Shown in pieces: positions 18,544 through 27,056 of a stretch of 64,000 nucleotides of DNA. The translations under genes and the position numbers were made by a program. Each line of letters begins with the position of its first letter. The first letter of the stretch is position 1. The DNA comes from DATGFK01 sp040007395 (GTDB taxonomy: Bacteria > Chloroflexota > Anaerolineae > Aggregatilineales > UBA2796), in the NCBI GenBank assembly GCA_040007395.1, contig JBDTVG010000164.1:8388-72387 (forward strand). Reading direction: 5' to 3'. The notes under the pieces were generated by a model, which worked only from the letters and a program-made list of their open reading frames with translations, was not told where the DNA came from and made no database searches.

Positions 18544-18972
18544 ATGCCACTCAATTCGGTTAAAGCGCTTTACGATGGGCTGAAATTTACGGTTCCCGGC
18601 GAAGCCTGTTCAGAACCACAAGTGCAGATGCTCGAAAAACAGTTGGGGATTGCGCTGCCGCCTAGCTACCGCGAGTTCCTGCTGTGGATGGGGCAGAGTC
18701 CATCGGGTATCCTGCTTGGCTCCAGTTGGCTGCCCGACGATTTGCCAGATCTCAAACCCGCGCTGATCAAGTTTTTGGCAGCTAATAACTTCCCCGAAAA
18801 GCTGCCCGACGATGCGTTTGTTTTCTGGGAAAATCAGGGCTATGTCTATACATTTTTGCGGCTTTCGCAAGGTGAAGTATCGCCCGTATATCGCTATCAC
18901 GGGACGCTAGACACGACAACCTTCACAATGATCAATCCCAATTTTGAGTCGTGGTTGGCGCAGCAAATTTAA
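18544..18972 (+). CDS. SMI1/KNR4 (SUKH) family protein
   Basis: 142 residues. The pattern LEKQLGIALPPSYREFLLW, followed by a turn and LPDDAFVFWENQGYVYTFL, is the SUKH core. In bacteria many such proteins are immunity proteins against secreted nuclease or toxin domains, others are stand-alone regulators. The ATG at 18544 is preceded by AAGGAGAGG; the frame stays open for 38 more codons upstream, but that part is basic, Cys-containing and not SUKH-like. No toxin gene is adjacent, so an immunity role is only possible. Confidence 0.82.
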   Translation: MPLNSVKALYDGLKFTVPGEACSEPQVQMLEKQLGIALPPSYREFLLWMGQSPSGILLGSSWLPDDLPDLKPALIKFLAANNFPEKLPDDAFVFWENQGYVYTFLRLSQGEVSPVYRYHGTLDTTTFTMINPNFESWLAQQI

Positions 18973-19135
18973 GAGCATGTTGAGCGCATGAAAAGCTTCG
19001 GCAAGGCATGGTAATTTTACAGTAAATGAGCGCTAGTTAAATTGTTTTGTAGATCAGTTGGAATTGTACGTTACTATTGATAATCGATAGTCGAGTTTTA
19101 ATACTTATCAATAAGCGGGGCGGAGCCAGAGAGCT

Positions 19136-20140
19136 ATGACCGATCAAATTGTAAAAGATGAACTGAGTCTCGAAGACTTCCACAGCACCGCCGATGCGAT
19201 TCTGCGCGAAGTCGGCAAAGTGATCGTCGGTCAGGACGACGTAGTACGCCACGTCTTGATCTGTGTGATTGCAGGCGGACATGCTTTGCTGGAAGGCGTA
19301 CCGGGGCTGGGCAAAACCAGTTTGATCCGTACACTAGCAGACACGCTGCATCTCAACTTTTCACGCATCCAGTTTACGCCTGATCTGATGCCTTCTGATG
19401 TGACCGGGACAAATATCATGGAAGAAGACAGCGATGGCAGGCGGGCTTTCCGCTTTCAGTCTGGGCCGATCTTCGCTAACCTTGTGCTAGCCGATGAAAT
19501 CAATCGGGCTACGCCCAAAACACAATCGGCGCTGCTCGAAGCCATGCAGGAAAAAACCGTCACCGCCGCCAATACCAGCTATCGCCTTGAACTGCCCTTT
19601 TTCGTGCTAGCGACTCAGAATCCGCTAGATATGGAAGGCACGTATCCACTGCCCGAAGCGCAGCTTGACCGCTTTCTATTCAAGGTAAACGTCAAGTTCC
19701 CATCCGCAACGGAACTGATCTCGATCTTGGGGCGCACTACAGGCGGCGACAGTGGACAGGCTTCACAGGTTGCTGACGGTGAACGTATCTTGGCGATGGG
19801 CGCATTAGCCCGCAAAGTGCCGATCCCGACGCATGTCAGCGAATACGTCGCCCGTCTGATCATCGCCACCCATTCCGATAGCGACGATGCTACGCCCATG
19901 CTGCGCCAATACGTGCGCTATGGCGCGAGTCCTCGCGGCGGACAAGCGCTCATTATCGGAGCGAAAATTTATGCGCTCTTGGAAGGGCGCTATAACGTGT
20001 CTTTCGATGATATAAAGGCCGTTGCTCCGGCAGCGCTGCGCCATCGGCTGCTGCTCAACTTCGAGGGACAAGCCGAAGCGATCACCACCGATCAGGTCAT
20101 CGCTGATCTGCTGGCAAAGTTACCGCAATCGACTAAATAG
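19136..20140 (+). CDS. MoxR-family AAA+ ATPase
   Basis: 334 residues. MoxR ATPases act as chaperones or metal-insertion remodelling factors, usually with the DUF58 and VWA proteins encoded beside them. Walker A is GVPGLGKTS (about 54-62), Walker B LADEINR (about 117-123), and sensor 1 is the LATQNP block; the arginine finger LDRF and the C-terminal lid follow. It starts a co-directional block reaching 31.9 kb in which DUF58 and two VWA membrane proteins appear, the classical MoxR-DUF58-VWA set. Confidence 0.96.
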   Translation: MTDQIVKDELSLEDFHSTADAILREVGKVIVGQDDVVRHVLICVIAGGHALLEGVPGLGKTSLIRTLADTLHLNFSRIQFTPDLMPSDVTGTNIMEEDSDGRRAFRFQSGPIFANLVLADEINRATPKTQSALLEAMQEKTVTAANTSYRLELPFFVLATQNPLDMEGTYPLPEAQLDRFLFKVNVKFPSATELISILGRTTGGDSGQASQVADGERILAMGALARKVPIPTHVSEYVARLIIATHSDSDDATPMLRQYVRYGASPRGGQALIIGAKIYALLEGRYNVSFDDIKAVAPAALRHRLLLNFEGQAEAITTDQVIADLLAKLPQSTK

Positions 20141-20177
20141 CACATAAGCTGGCAATGCTCAAATCGGTGAGGGGTCA

Positions 20178-20552
20178 TTGGCAATCAATCAAGGCGATAT
20201 ATACTGGATACGCTTAGACGATTTGGGTGAGGCAGAGGGTGAGTCGGAATCGGGCATTCCGCATCCCTATGTCGTCATTCAAGATAACGTCTTTAACCAC
20301 AGTCGTCTTCATACACTTGTGGTGTGTGCCTTGACCTCAAATATGAAGCGGGCAAGCCTACCGGGTAATGTCTTGCTCGATGCCGGGGAAGCAAATTTGC
20401 CTAAGCAAAGTGTTGTGGAAGTTTCAAAAGTATCGACAGTCGATAAAACGCAGTTAGGTGAATACATCGGGTCACTCACCGAGCAGCGGATCAATCAGAT
20501 TTTGGCGGGGATGCGGTTTCTTCAACTGTCATTTTTCGCCCGATACGACTAA
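20178..20552 (+). CDS. MazF/PemK-like endoribonuclease toxin, no antitoxin seen
   Basis: 124 residues. The family cuts single-stranded RNA. The N-terminal strand GDIYWIRLDD, the HPYVVIQDNVFN segment, then VVCALTSNM and the C-terminal helix (EQRINQILAGMRFL) fit MazF/PemK. The start is TTG at 20178, preceded by GAGGGG. It lies 37 bases after MoxR and 12 before DUF58, so the operon is transcribed through it. A MazE-type antitoxin normally sits just upstream; the 37-base gap cannot hold one. Either the antitoxin is elsewhere, the protein is not toxic, or a neighbour controls it. An insertion into the MoxR operon is plausible. Confidence 0.85.
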   Translation: MAINQGDIYWIRLDDLGEAEGESESGIPHPYVVIQDNVFNHSRLHTLVVCALTSNMKRASLPGNVLLDAGEANLPKQSVVEVSKVSTVDKTQLGEYIGSLTEQRINQILAGMRFLQLSFFARYD

Positions 20553-20564
20553 ATAGAGGCAGCA

Positions 20565-21458
20565 ATGGCTGAACGGCTTTTTGACGAAAAAATACTGCGT
20601 AAACTCGAACGTATGACGCTTATTGCTAACCGTGTGCGGGCTGGCAAGATGAAAGGCGAGCGACGTTCCAGCAAACGTGGCACGAGCATCGAGTTTGCCG
20701 ACTATCGCAATTACACTCAAGGCGACGATCTACGGCGGGTAGACTGGAACGTCTTTGCGCGGTTGGAACGCCCCTTTATCAAGCTGTTCGAGGAAGAAGA
20801 AGACCTCGCTGTCCATCTGATTCTTGATGCGTCGTTGAGCATGGATTGGCCTACCGAAGGCGATATGAGCCGCAATAAGTTTACCTTTGCGCGGCGCATC
20901 TTGGCGGGGCTTGGCTTTATCTCTCTCGGCGCAGGTGACGTGTTGACGGTTACGGCACTAGGACAACCCAACCTTACATGGGGGCCAACTCGTGGGCGTG
21001 GGCAATCACTCGGCTTGTTGGATTTTATCGGTAAGCTGCCCGCAGGGGGCACAACAGATTTGAATGCTGCCCTCAAAACGTATGCAGTCCGCACGTCGCG
21101 ACCCGGTTTGTGCCTGATCATCTCCGATCTGATGTCGCCCACAGGCTATCAGGATGGCCTTTCGGCGTTGCAGGGACGCGGTTACGAGATCGGGCTGATC
21201 CATGTCCTCTCACATGATGAGGTCGAGCCAGAATTGGCAGGTGATCTGCATTTGGTCGATGTCGAGACGGGAGTCGGGCAAGATGTCACGGTAGATGGCG
21301 CAATGCGTGATCTGTATATGCAGCGGTTACTCGCGTGGCGCGATGAGATCGCGGCTTACAGTTTGCGGCGTGGTATCCATTACGCTACTGTCGAAACAGG
21401 TACGCCGTGGGAAGAACTAATCCTGTTTGAACTTCGGCGGTTAGGCGTTGTGCGTTAG
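20565..21458 (+). CDS. DUF58 domain protein (MoxR partner)
   Basis: 297 residues. DUF58 has a VWA-like fold; members work with MoxR in assembling or activating protein complexes. Visible are the signature block IEFADYRNYTQGDDLRRVDW (about 46-65) and the MIDAS-like D-x-S-x-S of LILDASLSMDW (about 85-96). Codons start at ATG 20565, 12 bases after the MazF-like gene. This is a cytosolic version without membrane helices. Confidence 0.94.
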   Translation: MAERLFDEKILRKLERMTLIANRVRAGKMKGERRSSKRGTSIEFADYRNYTQGDDLRRVDWNVFARLERPFIKLFEEEEDLAVHLILDASLSMDWPTEGDMSRNKFTFARRILAGLGFISLGAGDVLTVTALGQPNLTWGPTRGRGQSLGLLDFIGKLPAGGTTDLNAALKTYAVRTSRPGLCLIISDLMSPTGYQDGLSALQGRGYEIGLIHVLSHDEVEPELAGDLHLVDVETGVGQDVTVDGAMRDLYMQRLLAWRDEIAAYSLRRGIHYATVETGTPWEELILFELRRLGVVR

Positions 21459-21489
21459 AATAGGCCAATCAGCATAACGAGGAAAAACG

Positions 21490-21771
21490 ATGCTCAGGAC
21501 TAACAACAAAGACTTGGACAGTATCGGCAGTATTCAATCCCGTTACAGCGTCGGGAGCATTCTGTCTATTGCCAGTGCGGGCAGCATTCTATCGATATGC
21601 AGCGCTGGCAGTATCTTGTCGATTGGTAGTACCGCCAGCATCCTATCGATTGGTTCGATTGGCAGTTTTGGGAGCATTTTGTCCATTGCCAGTACGTTTA
21701 GTATCGGCGGCAGGTTCAGCTTCAAATTACCTTTTCAGCGAAGGAACCATGTTGAGTCTACTTCAGCCTAA
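21490..21771 (+). CDS. Small nonapeptide-repeat protein, pattern G-S-I-L-S-I-x-S-x
   Basis: 93 residues, about half of them repeats. Starting near residue 22 there are five units of nine residues, pattern GSILSI(A/C/G)S(A/T/I), with a three-residue insert (GSF) before the last, then a short basic tail. Spaced glycine and serine with alternating Ile/Leu suggest a small beta-solenoid or self-assembling strand stack, which is inference. The ATG has GAGGAAA in front at good spacing. Repeat units use different synonymous codons (Leu as CTG, CTA, TTG, CTA, TTG), showing the protein rather than the DNA is kept. It lies 31 bases after DUF58 and 9 before the GT39-like gene. I recall similar S-I-L-S-rich small proteins in Actinobacteria; function unknown. 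Confidence 0.75.
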   Translation: MLRTNNKDLDSIGSIQSRYSVGSILSIASAGSILSICSAGSILSIGSTASILSIGSIGSFGSILSIASTFSIGGRFSFKLPFQRRNHVESTSA

Positions 21772-21780
21772 AGGTATTCA

Positions 21781-24552
21781 GTGCCGCTCGACATATATCA
21801 CATGCAGCTAACCCCGCGTCAGTATCGCAATAATCAGTATTATGGTTGGTTAGCGTTTGTTACGTTGATCTTGTTTGCCGCGTTCGCCTTCCGACTCTGG
21901 AATCTCGGCACACAAAGTCTGTGGCACGACGAAGCATGGTCAATCCAAACCGCCTACCGTTTTCCCCGCCCACTCGATCCCAATTCACCGCCGTACTTCA
22001 TGACCCTGCAAGGGTTGTGGATTCAAGTGGCTGGCGATAGTGTATGGGTTATGCGCTACTTCTCGCTGCTGTTCGGACTGGCAACGGTTGCCGTCGCGAC
22101 TCTGATAGCGCGGCGCTGGTTTGGCAGAAGGGCGGCTGCAATTACGGCGATTCTGGTAGCGGCCTCCCCGATTTTGTGGGTGTACTCGCAGGAAATCCGA
22201 TCTTATATCGCCGTAGCCCTACTCGCACTAATCTTCTTAGCACTGGCCCAAGCGCTGCTACGCCCTCAACCAAAAATCTCTCGCCGGGTGTGGCTGTGGC
22301 TGTTGGTGGTTGAACTGATTACTCTGTATGTTCACAATTTGAGTGTGCCGCTGGTCGCGTGGCTCAACCTCACCGTGATCGCCGTGTGGTTGTTCCGCCG
22401 CGAATGGCGGCGTATCCTGATATGGTTGGTGCTACAAGCGGGTTTGCTCGTCTTGTATTTGCCGTGGTTGCTTACCCAACAGCCTACCGGAACGGCGCTC
22501 AATACGCCGCCGTCGCTGGGTATCGGGATCATATGGGACATCTGGCAAGCGTACTTCACAGGCATCAAAGCGATGATCGGAGCCGATCCGCTGCTGATGG
22601 TGTTCACCGCTGTGTTTGGAATATTGGCGCTGATTGGGGTTGTGGCGGCGGTGATACTCCGCCCGACCCAACGCACTTTTATTACGTTGTCGCAAGTGAT
22701 TCTAATTCCGCTGTTTGAACTGGTGATCGTGCTGGCGGCGCACATCGACTTCCATCCGCGCTATTTTATCGTCGGTGTACCCGCCACTCTGCTATTGATC
22801 GCGGCGGGCTGGGATACGCTGGCGTATAAATTCACCTCACCCCAACCCCTCTCCGTTCGCGGAGAGGGACTTTCAGACGGGATCAACCTTCAACGCATGA
22901 TTAGCGCCATCCCTATCTTTGTGCTGCTGACTTTTGCCCTTGCCGTCACCATTCGCATGGCGACGTTACTGTACGGCAACGCGGGCTACCAACACGACGA
23001 TTTCCGTGCTATTGCTGAACATTACGCGCAGCTTGGCTCCGATGATGCGATTATCATCCCCTACGGCTGGGACCCGACCATTGACTACTACAGCCACAAG
23101 TTAAATTTCAAAGCGCGGATTATTGGTATCCCGCTTCATGCTGACGCACAGACGATCCTCACACAATTGCAGTCCGACCTCGCCGGGGTAAATCGAGTCG
23201 AGTTGCTGACATGGTATCAACTGCCAGCCGACTTGCGCGGCGCGTATCCGTGCGTGCTTGGTGTGGATCGGGTGCTGGATAAGTCGCTGACCTACACGGG
23301 AATCCACACCGACAGCTATGTCATACCGGGGACTTACGCGATCACTGTCCCGGATGAACCAGTCGTCAAAACGATCAATTTCGGGGATAAGTTAACTCTG
23401 ACAAGTTCGCAAAGTTGGTCAGGCCGTGCTGGAACTTGTGTCATTAGCCAATGGCTGCTGAAACAGCCTTCACTAGAAATTTGGTCAATTGCAGCGCGGG
23501 CGCTCAATCCGTTGGGCTGGGAGATCGCCCGCAGTGATTCGGCACTATTGAACGATCTACAACAACCAACTTCGTTGTGGAAGTCGGATAAATCAGATCA
23601 CATTGAAACGGCGTTTAGTACGCTCAAGCTGCCCGATGGGGCAGTTAATCGCAGTTTGCCTGTAACGTTTACCGTTTACAGCAGCCAAACCCCTAGCGGA
23701 CTCGATGTGCTGCAAGAAGGTAAAATTATGGGCAAGAACGCCGAAGTCGCGCAGGTATCTGGCTGGTTTACGCCAACGATTACGGTCAAGCCAACGATTG
23801 ACGATGTGGATATGGGCGACGGCCTGTATTTGCATCACAACGAGCGACCTTATGGCCCATTCCAGCCGGGGCAGGAAGTCCGCGTCCCATTGGAGTGGTG
23901 GCAAACGCACTATGGAACGGATACGCAAACTGTGACCGTTAGCCTTGAAGGGAATGGTTGGCGCGTGACCTCGGATGGATCGCTGTATCCTGCGCCAAAG
24001 GTACTGACATGGCACGCCCTGATCATTCCGGCAACCGCCAAAGGCAGCGCTGTCTTGAAGGCCACTGCGCCGAACGGTAAATCGATCTCACTAGGCGAAT
24101 ACGATGTGATGGCGGGCGATCATACTTTTGTCGAGCCTGCCGTTACACAGCAGGTGAAAGGCGATTTTGCCGAAGTTGGAGCGCTCGTTGGCGTGGACGT
24201 GCCACAAATCGCACAGCGCAGCGAACCCTTCAAGGTGCGTTTGGTCTGGAGGGCTAGTGCAACTCCCAAGATCGCCTACACGGTGTTTGTCCATTTGCTT
24301 GACTCGGCGGGCAAGGTCATCGCGCAGAGTGACGCACAACCCGCACAAGGTCAACGTCCTACGACCAGTTGGGTCACCAACGAGTATATTGATGATGTTC
24401 ATGCGCTGACTTTTAACCGTCAGGACTACACTGGGTCAGCAACTCTGGAAGTTGGGTTGTATGACGCAGCAACTGGGAAACGGGTATCATTAACATTGGT
24501 AGAGAATGCGCCCGATCATCTTGTCTTGCCACTCACTATCGATGTAAGGTAG
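21781..24552 (+). CDS. GT39-type membrane glycosyltransferase-like protein
   Basis: 923 residues. N-terminal part (1 to about 400) is a multi-helix membrane protein with the PMT/ArnT motif D-E-A-W (about 50-53) in the first external loop, as in glycosyltransferases using polyprenyl-phosphate sugars; the rest is a large extracytosolic region, beta-rich. The start is GTG at 21781 (AAGG six bases upstream); an ATG eight codons in is possible. Around residues 353-365 sits a palindromic DNA insert (22833-22870) encoding TSPQPLSVRGEG, an interspersed repeat. It follows the nonapeptide-repeat gene by nine bases. Sugar donor and acceptor unknown. Confidence 0.85.
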   Translation: MPLDIYHMQLTPRQYRNNQYYGWLAFVTLILFAAFAFRLWNLGTQSLWHDEAWSIQTAYRFPRPLDPNSPPYFMTLQGLWIQVAGDSVWVMRYFSLLFGLATVAVATLIARRWFGRRAAAITAILVAASPILWVYSQEIRSYIAVALLALIFLALAQALLRPQPKISRRVWLWLLVVELITLYVHNLSVPLVAWLNLTVIAVWLFRREWRRILIWLVLQAGLLVLYLPWLLTQQPTGTALNTPPSLGIGIIWDIWQAYFTGIKAMIGADPLLMVFTAVFGILALIGVVAAVILRPTQRTFITLSQVILIPLFELVIVLAAHIDFHPRYFIVGVPATLLLIAAGWDTLAYKFTSPQPLSVRGEGLSDGINLQRMISAIPIFVLLTFALAVTIRMATLLYGNAGYQHDDFRAIAEHYAQLGSDDAIIIPYGWDPTIDYYSHKLNFKARIIGIPLHADAQTILTQLQSDLAGVNRVELLTWYQLPADLRGAYPCVLGVDRVLDKSLTYTGIHTDSYVIPGTYAITVPDEPVVKTINFGDKLTLTSSQSWSGRAGTCVISQWLLKQPSLEIWSIAARALNPLGWEIARSDSALLNDLQQPTSLWKSDKSDHIETAFSTLKLPDGAVNRSLPVTFTVYSSQTPSGLDVLQEGKIMGKNAEVAQVSGWFTPTITVKPTIDDVDMGDGLYLHHNERPYGPFQPGQEVRVPLEWWQTHYGTDTQTVTVSLEGNGWRVTSDGSLYPAPKVLTWHALIIPATAKGSAVLKATAPNGKSISLGEYDVMAGDHTFVEPAVTQQVKGDFAEVGALVGVDVPQIAQRSEPFKVRLVWRASATPKIAYTVFVHLLDSAGKVIAQSDAQPAQGQRPTTSWVTNEYIDDVHALTFNRQDYTGSATLEVGLYDAATGKRVSLTLVENAPDHLVLPLTIDVR
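22833..22870 (+). repeat. In-frame palindromic repeat inside the glycosyltransferase gene
   Basis: The 9-bp stem CCCTCTCCG (22847-22855) / CGGAGAGGG (22860-22868) around TTCG, preceded by a CACCTCACCCCAA arm, resembles the interspersed C-rich palindromes found in many Chloroflexota genomes. Here it is a multiple of three and keeps the frame, adding TSPQPLSVRGEG between membrane helices. Confidence 0.6.
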
Positions 24553-24583
24553 AAGCACAGTCTTCTGTGCAGGGAACACGGCG

Positions 24584-26494
24584 ATGTCGTTTTTAGCGCC
24601 TTTAGGATTAGCCCTCGGCTTGCTAGCAGGGCCGATTATTTTACTGTATATGCTGCGGCTGCGTCGTCGTGATGTGCAGGTTTCTAGCACGATGCTCTGG
24701 CAGCAGTTGTTGCGAGATCGCGAAGCGAACACGCCATGGCAACGCTTGCGCCGTAATTTACTACTATTGCTGCAACTGCTGATTCTGGCAGCGCTAGTCT
24801 TTGCCATTGCGCGACCATTTATCGAAGTACCCGCCGTAACCAGTGGACGGATCGCGCTACTGATTGATGCTTCCGCCAGCATGAACGCTACCGATGTCCA
24901 GCCTAATCGCTTCGAGGTCGCTAAACAGCAAGCCCTCAACGTGGTCGATACTCTCAGCGATCAAGACACACTAGCGATCATCCGTGTGGCAGAAGGGCCA
25001 GAAGTTGTTGAAAACTACACCAATAATCGCACTGAGATGCGGACTGCAATCAGCCGGATACAACCAAGTCAGGCCAGCGCCGACTGGGAAGCCGCTTTAA
25101 CACTTGCAGCGGCAGGCGCAACGGGTGCGGATAAGTTCACAATCTTGATCATCGGTGACGGCGGCTTGCCAACTAATCTGGGATCGAGTTACGGCGAAGT
25201 GAAGTTTATTCCTGTTGGATCGTCGGACTCAAATATAGCGATTACAGCGTTAGCCAGTGCTGCCGATTCGGTCAAAGGGCCACAGATTTATTCGCGCATC
25301 ACGAATTATGGGGCGCAAGCCGCCGATGTGGTGTTTAGCATCACACTGGATGATAAGCTGTTCAACGCTTCGACTTATACCGTCCCCGCCAATGGCTCAA
25401 CCGATGTGGTGGTTTCAGGGTTACCCGCCGACTTTCACCGAGTCGAAGCGAGTCTGACGAAACCCGTTGCCTCGACTGTGCCGGATTATCTGGCGCTGGA
25501 TGATAAAGCCTATACCGTCTATAACCCGGCGAGTGCAGGCCGTGTGCTGCTCGTTACGCCGCAGAATCGATTTTTGGAGCAAGCCTTCGCCAGTCTCCCC
25601 GATTGGCAATCGTTCCGCGCCGATCCAAGCAAACCGCTGCCTACTGAAAATTACGATCTGTACGTTTTCGATGGGTTTTTGCCACCAACCTTGCCCGCCG
25701 CGAATATGCTGATTGTGAACCCACCCGGCGACTCGTCGCTGTTCAAAGTCGGCGCAGTAACACAAAATACGAGCAATGTCACTGTCAAGCCAGATGATGC
25801 CCGCACGCGCTTTTTGAAGTTTAACGACATAAATATTCGCGAGTACAAGACGATTACCGATACCCCTTGGGCAGATGCGTTGGTCAAAGCCGACGGCGGG
25901 CCGCTGGTGTTAGCGGGTGAAGTCAACGATCATCGCATCGCTGTGATTAGCTTCGATTTGCGTAACTCGGATTTGCCTCTCAAGATCGCGTGGCCTATTT
26001 TGTTGGCAGACCTGACCGAGTGGTACAAAGCGCCGCGTGCCTTGAACCTGAGTGGCAGTTTGCATCCGGGGCAGGCGCTCACGATCCAGCCCGGTGTGCA
26101 AGCCGATGTTGTGCGCGTGCAGCGTCCCGATGGCGCGATTACGACACTCAAAGTGGATCAGCCGTCGTTGGTATATGCCGATACGCCGTTGCCGGGACTA
26201 TATTCGGTAGAGGTCTATCAGGGCAGCAATCTGCTGCAAAACGAACTATTTGCGGTGAATCTGTTCGATGATAACGAGAGCCGCATTGCGCCGCGCAGTC
26301 CAGCGATAGGTACACAAAATGCTAACACTACCCACAAAGACGAGATCGGGCAGCGTGAGTTCTGGCCTTGGATCGTGTTAGTAGCCCTGATCTTGCTGAT
26401 TGTAGAATGGTATGTCTATCATCGTCATTTAAGCCTGCCGCGTCTGCGGGTAGCATCACTGCGACGCTTTGCGCGGCGCTCTGGTAATGGGTAA
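24584..26494 (+). CDS. BatA-like membrane protein with VWA domain
   Basis: 636 residues. N-terminal BatA domain (about 1-75) with two membrane helices separated by the basic loop LRLRRRDVQVSSTMLW, as in aerotolerance operons; a VWA domain from about 85 with MIDAS D-x-S-x-S (ALLIDASASMN); a long extracytosolic part; a C-terminal helix (about 600-620) and a basic tail. VWA domains bind partner proteins through a metal ion, and MoxR ATPases act on them. It follows the GT39-like gene by 31 bases. Confidence 0.93.
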   Translation: MSFLAPLGLALGLLAGPIILLYMLRLRRRDVQVSSTMLWQQLLRDREANTPWQRLRRNLLLLLQLLILAALVFAIARPFIEVPAVTSGRIALLIDASASMNATDVQPNRFEVAKQQALNVVDTLSDQDTLAIIRVAEGPEVVENYTNNRTEMRTAISRIQPSQASADWEAALTLAAAGATGADKFTILIIGDGGLPTNLGSSYGEVKFIPVGSSDSNIAITALASAADSVKGPQIYSRITNYGAQAADVVFSITLDDKLFNASTYTVPANGSTDVVVSGLPADFHRVEASLTKPVASTVPDYLALDDKAYTVYNPASAGRVLLVTPQNRFLEQAFASLPDWQSFRADPSKPLPTENYDLYVFDGFLPPTLPAANMLIVNPPGDSSLFKVGAVTQNTSNVTVKPDDARTRFLKFNDINIREYKTITDTPWADALVKADGGPLVLAGEVNDHRIAVISFDLRNSDLPLKIAWPILLADLTEWYKAPRALNLSGSLHPGQALTIQPGVQADVVRVQRPDGAITTLKVDQPSLVYADTPLPGLYSVEVYQGSNLLQNELFAVNLFDDNESRIAPRSPAIGTQNANTTHKDEIGQREFWPWIVLVALILLIVEWYVYHRHLSLPRLRVASLRRFARRSGNG

Positions 26495-26536
26495 CACACC
26501 AATGCCAGTATTTTTGTGGAAATGAATCATTAGAAG

Positions 26537-26932
26537 ATGTCAACAGGCAGCGTTTCATGGGTTTTGTTTCAGGCTCAAAGTTTAGACATAGAGAAAGTGC
26601 ATGAGATACTTCTGGACACTGGATTATCGATACTGAGACAACCGGACAAATTCGCTGTCTGGCAGGAAAATGGTTCACTGCTATTTATTACTTTGGCCTG
26701 TAGCGAATTAGTAAGGCAGGAGTCGGTACAAATAGGACAGGATACGCCTTATGCCGAGGATTTGAGCCGATGCAATGTACGTATTGAAATTGCCTTTGAC
26801 GATCTTCAAGAAGTCAGAATGGAAGCAGAAACACTGATCGAGGTGCAAAGTTCATTACAGGAAGCTACTCAAGGCTATATTTTCAATATTTGGAACCAAA
26901 AAATTGCACCGCCGCCTGAATATGAGGATTAA
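26537..26932 (+). CDS. Small protein of unknown function
   Basis: 131 residues, soluble, acidic, without signal or membrane helix. It looks real by its strand-helix pattern (VLFQAQSLDIEKVHEILLD, FITLACSELVRQ, CNVRIEIAFDDLQEVRME). The start is an ATG 42 bases after the BatA gene; only a weak purine stretch (TTAGAAG) precedes it. Composition and compactness recall immunity-type proteins, but I recognise no family. It lies between two VWA membrane-protein genes in the same orientation and so may be a partner of theirs. Confidence 0.65.
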   Translation: MSTGSVSWVLFQAQSLDIEKVHEILLDTGLSILRQPDKFAVWQENGSLLFITLACSELVRQESVQIGQDTPYAEDLSRCNVRIEIAFDDLQEVRMEAETLIEVQSSLQEATQGYIFNIWNQKIAPPPEYED

Positions 26933-27056
26933 TGGTGCAACTTACATCAGTTTGCCTAAAGCAGTAGGATAAGGAAAATTGCCTACATTCTTGAGGTAAT
27001 GCGCTATCCACGATACCGTGCGATAATTTGTACAACTGAGATAGGGTTATTGGGTA

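Noticed and set aside
21511..21714. Repeat array at DNA level (CRISPR or minisatellite)
   Set aside because: Units are contiguous, have no spacers and differ at synonymous positions, so they are protein-coding repeats.
21543..21725. 60-codon antisense frame over the nonapeptide-repeat gene
   Set aside because: It mirrors the repeat on the other strand; codon use and ribosome site favour the + strand gene.
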